Notes under the pieces: model-generated
Told to the model about the DNA's origin: nothing
The model's database searches: none
Seen by the model: only the letters and a program-made list of their open reading frames with translations
Translations under genes and position numbers: made by a program
Shown: piece after piece, positions 58,932-64,000 of the stretch
How the letters are laid out: every line of letters starts with the position of its first letter
Position numbering within the stretch: position 1 is the stretch's first letter
Assembly (NCBI RefSeq): GCF_035989305.1
Contig: NZ_CP108514.1
Coordinates: forward strand, 7,916,501 to 7,980,500
Source of the DNA: Streptomyces sp. NBC_01233
Lineage (GTDB): Bacteria > Actinomycetota > Actinomycetes > Streptomycetales > Streptomycetaceae
Length of the DNA: 64,000 nt
Direction: 5' to 3'

Positions 58932-59624
58932 TCAGCCTGCGGGCTTCAGGGCCTTGTCCAGCGCCTTGTCCACGTGGGCGTCGACGAGGGCGGGGCTGCC
59001 GGAGAGCACGACCAGCACGTTGCCGGAGCGGACGGCGATCTGCTTCATCACGCTGGGGCGTCCGCCGGCCGTGAGCGTCAGGATGTGCCCCCACTGCTCA
59101 TCGCCGCGCTGGGGCGCGGTCACCTTCTGGACGGTGACCTCGATGGGAGTGCTTCCAGAGACCATCTGGTACTTCGGGCACGAGCCCATCGCGGTGAAGA
59201 TCTCCCGGGACCGGCTGGCGATCTTCTCGTCGGTGTCGCTGTAGACCTCCTCGCTCAGGTCGGAATCCTTCGACGCGTACGTGAAGGAGACCTTGGCCTG
59301 GTTGGGGAAGTCCAGGGAGCCGTCCGCCGATCCGGAGCCGAGCTGCTCCAAGGCAGGGCATCCAACCACGGCCATGTCGTCGTGCTTCGACGTCGTCTCG
59401 GGCTTCACCCGGTAGTCGGAGCCGAGGTCGATCAGGTCCAGCAAGCGCGGGCCGAGTTCGGCACTGGTCAAGGGCTTCGACGGTGTGCCGGGTTCCACTC
59501 CGACCTTCGCCTCGGCCTGGAGCGAGGAGGCCGGCGCTGAGGGCGTGGCGCCCTGGGAGCAGCCCGTCAGCGCGAGGGCGCCGAGAGCGGTGAGGCCGAG
59601 TAGATTTCTGACGCTGTTTCGCAT
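58932..59624 (-). CDS. Secreted lipoprotein of unknown function
   Basis: 230 aa, ATG after GGGGGGAA. Signal peptide LLGLTALGALALTGCSQG with lipobox LTGC (Cys about 22). Mature part: GPRLLDLIDLGSDYRVKPET, VVGCPALEQLGSG, SREIFTAMGSCPKYQMVSGS, VLVVLSGSPALVDAHVDKAL; two further Cys probably pair. The layout is like many Streptomyces lipoproteins with a sensor-type (PknH-like) domain, but I do not assign it. Confidence 0.8.
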   Translation of the reverse strand: MRNSVRNLLGLTALGALALTGCSQGATPSAPASSLQAEAKVGVEPGTPSKPLTSAELGPRLLDLIDLGSDYRVKPETTSKHDDMAVVGCPALEQLGSGSADGSLDFPNQAKVSFTYASKDSDLSEEVYSDTDEKIASRSREIFTAMGSCPKYQMVSGSTPIEVTVQKVTAPQRGDEQWGHILTLTAGGRPSVMKQIAVRSGNVLVVLSGSPALVDAHVDKALDKALKPAG

Positions 59625-59709
59625 ATGTGATTCCCCCCAGAATTCGTGTGCGGCCGTACGCTACCCCGATCACCTCGGGTGGGTTAGATCCATCTCGCAT
59701 GGTGTGCGA

Positions 59710-60171
59710 TCAGAGGATCACTCCCGCGAAGGTTCCGTCGTAGCCGAACGCGGTCTCGCCGTCCTCCCGGCTGGCGTGGAGACTTTCGACCGGCCCGGCG
59801 GTTCGCTCGTACCAGGCCGCATCCAGCCCGGGGACGGGGGTTTCATGTCCGGAGCGACAGCGCACCCACACCCGGTCGCCGGAGTTCAGTACGAGCCAGT
59901 CGCGGTATACGCCGCACTCCGAGCAGGACACGACGACTCCGCCGACGGCCAGCGGTGACCAGTAGGGCATCATCGACCCGGCCAGATCCCCGGCCGCCGG
60001 GACGTGAAGCTCCGCCGGTATCTCCAGCTCCACGCCCTCAGGCTCTACCTGGCTCGGCTCGGCGCCCGCCGGGGCGGGACGGGCGGGTTCGGCGGCCGAA
60101 GCGATCAGCCGTGCCGCGTCGGCGCGGAACTCGTCCGCCTGGTCGTGGTGTCGGTTCTTCCGGCGGAACAT
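59710..60171 (-). CDS. Hypothetical zinc-ribbon protein
   Basis: 153 aa; GGGAGG before ATG 60171. Charged N-terminus (FRRKNRHHDQADEFRADAAR), acidic linker, then VVVSCSECGVYRDWLVLNSG and WVRCRSGHETPVPG, a CxxC...CxxxH putative metal site. Upstream of it lies the relaxase gene, same strand, 80 bp apart. Unrecognised. Confidence 0.6.
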   Translation of the reverse strand: MFRRKNRHHDQADEFRADAARLIASAAEPARPAPAGAEPSQVEPEGVELEIPAELHVPAAGDLAGSMMPYWSPLAVGGVVVSCSECGVYRDWLVLNSGDRVWVRCRSGHETPVPGLDAAWYERTAGPVESLHASREDGETAFGYDGTFAGVIL

Positions 60172-60251
60172 GGGCGCCTCCCGGGCCTGAGGTGTGGTGG
60201 CAGGGGAGAATCCTCTCCCGACAGCGGCTCGCACTTCTACTAATGAAACGA

Positions 60252-61988
60252 TCATCGGCCCGAGGTCGGACGATCCCGCTTATGCCCGTCCTGACCTGGG
60301 ACGGAGGCCCGCTGCGAGCGGATGGTGCTGGTCTTGACGTCCCCGGGGCGATGGCTCGTACCAGCTGCAGCAGGAAGGTCTGCCAGGCGCCGAAGGCGCC
60401 ACACCAGCACGTCGGACATCGACTCCGCGGTGTCCAGCTCGCGGCGCGAGGCGGCCTCCGCCAGCAGCGGCACCACTTCGTGGCCGGCTGCCTCGGCCTC
60501 GGCGAGCGTCGCCGCGAGCGCCGGCCACCCGGCTTCGTCGAGTAGCCGTTGCGCGAGATCCGGCACGGCCTCGCGGATGGCGGACCCGTACCTGCGCTGG
60601 AGCGGCGGAGCCAGACGGTGTCCCCGTTCACGCAAGACCCCAAGGGGCGCCACGGCGGCGTTGCGGTACGCCGCACGCAGGTACTCGGCCGCCTGCTGCG
60701 CCGCTGCGGCCTGCTGGGCGTGGCCCTTCTTCGCATGCCAGGCCGCGGCGGTGATGACGAGGAAGAACAGCATGTCGATGACCATGGCCGTGCCGGCGCC
60801 GTCCTCTCCACGGCCCAGAGCGGGACCGCCCCGGACCAGGTCGCGGGCTGCCTGACGCAGGGCACGGTCCTGCTGCCGTTCGGCACGGATGTGAGAGCGC
60901 GATGCCCGCTCGAACGCGAAGGCGGCATCGGAGAGTTCACGCCTGGTGTGGGCGGCGCTCGTCTTGGCCAGGGCGTCAAGCACTTCTCCGGCGTCGGCGA
61001 TCTGGGCGGCTGCCGCGCCGTCATCGTCCTGGTCGATGACCAGCAGTGCTGTCCACACCGCACCGGTCGCCGAACGGCGAGCCTGTGACGGCCCCGGCCA
61101 TTCCGCGCCGCTGTGCGGACCCCTGCTGACCGTGGCCTCCTCCGAAGCTCCCTCGCGCCCGTATCTCTGGCGGATCCGGGGAAGGGAGAGGTCGGGAGCC
61201 AGCTTGGCGCCGGCGTAGAAGATCGGTTCGCCGTCCTTGTTGCGGTCCTCGGGCAGGGCGACCTTGTAGCCGAGGAGGTCACCGCTGGGCGCGACACGAC
61301 GTACGACGAGGAGGCCGGAGGCGCCGAGCCGGTCGAAGAACTCGGTGTCGTTCGCGGCCCCGGCCACCGCACGGCGGACGGTCTCGCGGAGCTCCTCGCG
61401 GGCGGTGCGGGTCCGCCCGGTGCGCTCCGCCTTGTGGCGCTCGGCGCTGGTGGGGCGCTGAGCAGCGGTCTTGTCGCCTGGGTTGAGACGCCGCAGGCCG
61501 TAGTCGGCTTCGATGAGGCGTGCCTCGGCCTGGGAACGGGCCGCGTCGTTGTGGAGACGGGGCTTGCGGCCATCCTCGCGGACGGTCGTGGCGATGATGT
61601 GGATGTGGTCCTCCGCATGGCGCACGGCCGCCCACCGGCAGGCCGCAGGATCGTCACCTGCGGCGATGCCCGTCGCGGCGACCATGCGGCGGGCGATGTC
61701 CCCCCACTGCTCGTCCGTCAGCACCGGGTCTTCCGGGGCGGCGCGCACGGACAGGTGCCACACGTGCTGGTCTGGTCGCCGACCAGAGGGAAGTGCGTCC
61801 ACGGGCTGGTCGAGCAGCTGCTGCAGTTCCTTCAAGGTGGCCTCGGCGTCTCGGCCGGGGTCGGGGGCGAGGCTGTCCCAGGCGGCGACCAGGTGGGGGT
61901 CGGTGTGTTCCTCGTGGGTGCCGGGGCCGTAGAGGTAGTGGAGCAGGCCGATCGTGCGGCTGCCGCGCTTGTGGACTCGGGGGATCAT
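60252..61988 (-). CDS. mobA-like: MobA-type relaxase
   Basis: 578 aa, ATG start. Relaxase domain in the first 180 residues: GLLHYLYGPGTHEEHTDPHL, HVWHLSVRAAPEDPV, and the three-His motif region HAEDHIHIIATTVREDG; catalytic Tyr likely in LLHYLYG. It nicks oriT and stays linked to the transferred strand. Residues 180-330 link to a helical C-terminus with one hydrophobic helix (GTAMVIDMLFFLVITAAAWH) and Ala-rich coiled segments. Downstream of MobC-like gene and oriT candidate. Confidence 0.88.
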   Translation of the reverse strand: MIPRVHKRGSRTIGLLHYLYGPGTHEEHTDPHLVAAWDSLAPDPGRDAEATLKELQQLLDQPVDALPSGRRPDQHVWHLSVRAAPEDPVLTDEQWGDIARRMVAATGIAAGDDPAACRWAAVRHAEDHIHIIATTVREDGRKPRLHNDAARSQAEARLIEADYGLRRLNPGDKTAAQRPTSAERHKAERTGRTRTAREELRETVRRAVAGAANDTEFFDRLGASGLLVVRRVAPSGDLLGYKVALPEDRNKDGEPIFYAGAKLAPDLSLPRIRQRYGREGASEEATVSRGPHSGAEWPGPSQARRSATGAVWTALLVIDQDDDGAAAAQIADAGEVLDALAKTSAAHTRRELSDAAFAFERASRSHIRAERQQDRALRQAARDLVRGGPALGRGEDGAGTAMVIDMLFFLVITAAAWHAKKGHAQQAAAAQQAAEYLRAAYRNAAVAPLGVLRERGHRLAPPLQRRYGSAIREAVPDLAQRLLDEAGWPALAATLAEAEAAGHEVVPLLAEAASRRELDTAESMSDVLVWRLRRLADLPAAAGTSHRPGDVKTSTIRSQRASVPGQDGHKRDRPTSGR

Positions 61989-61999
61989 GCGCAGGTGCC

Positions 62000-62467
62000 T
62001 TAGCGTTCGATCAGGTGTTGGGTGGCGGCTTCCAGGCGCCGTGCGGCCCGGTGGACCGCGGCGAGGGTGGCGTCGGTCTGGGGGGTGTCGCCGCCGGAGT
62101 TGAGGATGCGTGCGATCTGGTTGATGTTGTTGCCGATGTAGCCCAGGTGCCGGCGGGCGGCGAACAGCTCTGAGACCACCTCGCGTTCGGAAGCGATCTC
62201 AGCTGCCGTCTTGTGGATGTCGCGCGCCGCAGCGAGGGCGGCGTGAGCGATGAATCCGGCGACGGTCAGACCGGCAGCCTGGGCGCCGGCGGTGATTGCA
62301 GCGAGTTCTTCGTCGTTGAGTCGGGCGTTGCGTACGTGCGGGCGCTGCCCGCGCTGGTACGGACGGCGGCGTGGTCGCGTGTGAACACGCTCGACGTGCT
62401 CGCAAGCGCTGTCGTGGCAGGTGTGCGGCTGCTCCTCCGACTGCGATCCGCCCCCGGTCGCAGTCAC
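62000..62467 (-). CDS. mobC-like: MobC-like mobilisation protein
   Basis: About 155 aa. Ribbon-helix-helix start VRNARLNDEELAAITAGAQA and the MobC signature AARRHLGYIGNNINQIARIL (the G.N.NQIA pattern), then AAVHRAARRLEAATQHLIER. Helps melt oriT for the relaxase. GTG 62467 is used; the frame stays open further and the start is uncertain. 11 bp upstream of mobA-like. Confidence 0.85.
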   Translation of the reverse strand: MTATGGGSQSEEQPHTCHDSACEHVERVHTRPRRRPYQRGQRPHVRNARLNDEELAAITAGAQAAGLTVAGFIAHAALAAARDIHKTAAEIASEREVVSELFAARRHLGYIGNNINQIARILNSGGDTPQTDATLAAVHRAARRLEAATQHLIER

Positions 62468-62522
62468 CCCTCCTGGCGCCCCCCGGTGCCAGGAGGGCTC
62501 CCGGCTCCCCTGGGGGCCGGGT

Positions 62523-62582
62523 CCATTGGATACTCCGCCGACGGTGGAGTATCCAATGGGATAACTTGCTCGCCCTGACGTC
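62523..62582. other. Candidate oriT
   Basis: Perfect 14-bp inverted repeat CCATTGGATACTCC (62523-62536) / GGAGTATCCAATGG (62546-62559) with a 9-base loop, followed by ATAACTTGCTCGCCCTGACG. It is AT-richer than its surroundings, in the gap before mobC-mobA, and the repeat-plus-TAA..CG|CCCT layout resembles IncQ-type nic regions as I recall them. Nic site not proven. Confidence 0.6.
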
Positions 62583-62634
62583 GAGTTGATGGGTAGCGAG
62601 TCGGTCTCGTGAGGCAGGCTCGAGAGCGGATCCG

Positions 62635-62880
62635 TCATCGACTGGCGCCCCGGCTTGCGTGGTCGAGGCGCTGGACTTGGGCTGCGAGGTCCAGCAGCTC
62701 TTCGGGTCCTGGCAGCACCAGTACGGGCAATTCCGGCCCCTTCTGGACCAGCCATTGGCCGGTGGGTGCAGGTAGGGCTGCGTGCAGGTGCCCTCGGCGC
62801 ACGAGGACTTCGGCCCAAGCGGCGGCAACAGCAGCGTGGTTCACCGGCTTCGGGGGCCGGTTGCTGGCGGATGAGGACAC
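62635..62880 (-). CDS. Small hypothetical protein
   Basis: 81 aa, GTG after AAGGAG. VNHAAVAAAWAEVLVRRGHL, WLVQKGPELPVLVLPGPEEL, ending RLDHASRGASR. Unrecognised; just upstream of oriT, as small accessory genes often are. Confidence 0.6.
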   Translation of the reverse strand: MSSSASNRPPKPVNHAAVAAAWAEVLVRRGHLHAALPAPTGQWLVQKGPELPVLVLPGPEELLDLAAQVQRLDHASRGASR

Positions 62881-62900
62881 GAAGGCTCCTTGAGGAGAGG

Positions 62901-62937
62901 AGCGGGGCGTCCGGAGCTGTCTCCGGGCCGCCCCGCT
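62901..62937. terminator. Hairpin after the DUF2637 gene
   Basis: AGCGGGGCG (62901-62909) pairs with CGCCCCGCT (62929-62937), inner CCGGAG/CTCCGG stem (62911-62916, 62921-62926). It follows the stop of the DUF2637 gene on the minus strand. Confidence 0.65.
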
Positions 62938-62984
62938 CTGCGATGGGTGACCGACCGGTCAAGGACGCGGTGGTTGTCCGTGCA

Positions 62985-64000
62985 TCACCGGGTTCGACGT
63001 TTCGGCCGAGGCAGATGGGCGAGCGCCGGGTCCCCGTACAGGACCTCTTGCAGTTCCGGGAACCGCTCGTTGCTGATCGTGAGGTGCTGCTCGCGCAGGT
63101 ACGGTCCAATGACCCTGCGGGTGATTCGGCCGCCGGCCAGGGCCGCCTTGCGGGCGATCGGGACGAGGGCCTCCAGGGGGACCGGGTCCGGGAAAGGTCC
63201 GTTGGTCTGGTCCGCCGGACCCTCACCCTCCTGTTCGTCGTCCTGGTCCGCGGTCGTGCCTGGTCCGGGTCCCGGAGGCTCGGGCGCAGGATCGGCGTCG
63301 TGACCTTGGTCCGCTGCGGGGCGTGGTTCACCTTCGCCGCTGGGGTGCGGGAGAGCTTGGTCCGCGATGCCACCTGCGGCTTTGCCCGACTGGCCGTGCT
63401 CGGGTCCAGGCTCGTCGTAGGCGGGGCGTTCCGTCGGGCGGGGCAGTTGGGCTGCTGCAGGTGAGCCGTTGTCGGCACAGCTGGGATCGGTCTGGTCCGC
63501 CCCGGGGAGGGCTGCTTGGCCGCCGGGCTCGCTGTCCGAACCACGTGCGGTGCCGTCGTCCACCAGTTCTTGGTCCGTCTGACCGGTTCGCTCGACCAGG
63601 CGGTCTGGTCCGGTGACCTCCTGCTGCGGTGTGCCGGACCGGACCAGCGGAGCGGCCTGTTGGTCCGCCGGTCCGGTTCGCCTGTGGTCCGCGGGGTGGT
63701 GCCGGGTGATGAGGATGTACAGGTGGACCGCGCCGGCGAGCGCGAGGGGGGCGAGCGTGGACAGGATCGCCACCACGGTGTCGCCCAGTTGCAGTCCGTT
63801 GGGACTGAGGGCCTGCTGGTTGAGACGCACCGCGTGAAGCGCGTTTGCCCAGATGCTGGAGGCGGTGGCCGTGCCGAAGAGCGTCCACACGTACAGCCGG
63901 GCACGCAGAGGAGCTTCGGCGAGCACCAGCAGGGCCCGTACGCCGTATGCGATGAATCCGTCGACCACCAGCGGGAACAGGTAGGTGAGGAATCCCCGGA
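62985..64000 (-). CDS. DUF2637 membrane protein (5' end outside window)
   Basis: At least 338 aa; the frame runs to the window edge (RGFLTYLFPLVVDGFIAYG), so the start lies beyond. DUF2637: several membrane helices (VAILSTLAPLALAGAVHLYI). A long acidic Gln/Asp/Pro linker holds many ADQ/TDQ units, then a basic C-terminus ITRRVIGPYLREQHLTISNE. The family occurs on actinobacterial plasmids near transfer and replication genes; role unknown, possibly spread or anchoring. Confidence 0.82.
   Translation of the reverse strand, partial: RGFLTYLFPLVVDGFIAYGVRALLVLAEAPLRARLYVWTLFGTATASSIWANALHAVRLNQQALSPNGLQLGDTVVAILSTLAPLALAGAVHLYILITRHHPADHRRTGPADQQAAPLVRSGTPQQEVTGPDRLVERTGQTDQELVDDGTARGSDSEPGGQAALPGADQTDPSCADNGSPAAAQLPRPTERPAYDEPGPEHGQSGKAAGGIADQALPHPSGEGEPRPAADQGHDADPAPEPPGPGPGTTADQDDEQEGEGPADQTNGPFPDPVPLEALVPIARKAALAGGRITRRVIGPYLREQHLTISNERFPELQEVLYGDPALAHLPRPKRRTR
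63208..63692. repeat. Cluster of eleven TGGTCCG/CGGACCA heptamers
   Basis: Ten TGGTCCG (at 63208, 63244, 63261, 63307, 63358, 63493, 63571, 63606, 63662, 63686) and one CGGACCA (63640) within 485 bp. Many correspond to ADQ/TDQ/PDQ in the DUF2637 linker. Irregular spacing of 17-135 bp. Confidence 0.6.

Noticed and set aside
1..64000. CRISPR arrays, tRNA or rRNA genes
   Set aside because: No regularly spaced direct repeats with spacers were seen, and no cloverleaf or rRNA-like stretch was recognised on either strand.

Overview
The window is about 70% GC with strong G/C third-position bias, frequent GTG/TTG starts and actinobacterial families (DUF317, DUF2637, DUF4913, DUF6112, the SCO6880 family, HxlR pairs). 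It most likely comes from a Streptomyces or close relative. It reads as an IS-rich flank joined to a large conjugative element, either a plasmid or an ICE. No att site, tRNA or replication initiator is visible, so I cannot say which.

Positions 1-11.4 kb: ordinary genes (5'-truncated cold-shock protein, ArsR-like regulator, secreted protein, SAM methyltransferase, DUF5677-like protein) are separated by eight insertion elements or remnants. These are two related IS701-family elements with a possible -1 frameshift, a 118-bp MITE, a third IS701 element and its remnant, two near-identical 931-bp IS5-family copies, and a full-length IS630-family element whose ends match the MITE. Every one sits at a CTAG tetranucleotide, and several CTAGs are the stop codon of the neighbouring gene.

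Positions 11.5-41.6 kb: one long minus-strand gene train, mostly with NTGA stop/start overlaps. Read in transcription order it encodes an NlpC/P60 wall hydrolase, a pilin-like DUF6112 protein, a VirB8-position membrane protein, a TrbL/VirB6-like channel, an SCO6880-family protein, a VirB4 ATPase, a ParB-like protein, about 18 small accessory proteins, a VirD4/TraG coupling ATPase, an orphan C5 DNA methyltransferase, a helicase-less tandem DnaB-N protein and a DUF317 protein. This is a single-stranded-DNA type IV secretion system, not the FtsK-like TraB route typical of Streptomyces. An IS4-family element interrupts one accessory gene at 29.5-31.1 kb.

Positions 41.6-58.8 kb: after a 470-bp divergent control region, a plus-strand train carries an orphan DNA methyltransferase with a DPPY motif, DUF4913, a RelE-like protein, a Cys-rich mini-ORF, GNAT, winged-helix proteins, two tandem-HxlR regulators, an MFS exporter, an ATP-grasp ligase, DUF317 proteins and a sortase-type SpaA surface protein. 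An aminoglycoside-phosphotransferase-fold protein lies on the other strand.

Positions 58.9-64 kb: lipoprotein, zinc-ribbon protein, then the DNA-processing module on the minus strand: MobA relaxase, MobC-like protein, a likely oriT palindrome, and a DUF2637 membrane protein cut by the window edge. MobA/MobC would nick oriT, the coupling ATPase would deliver the strand, and the VirB-like set would carry it across the envelope.
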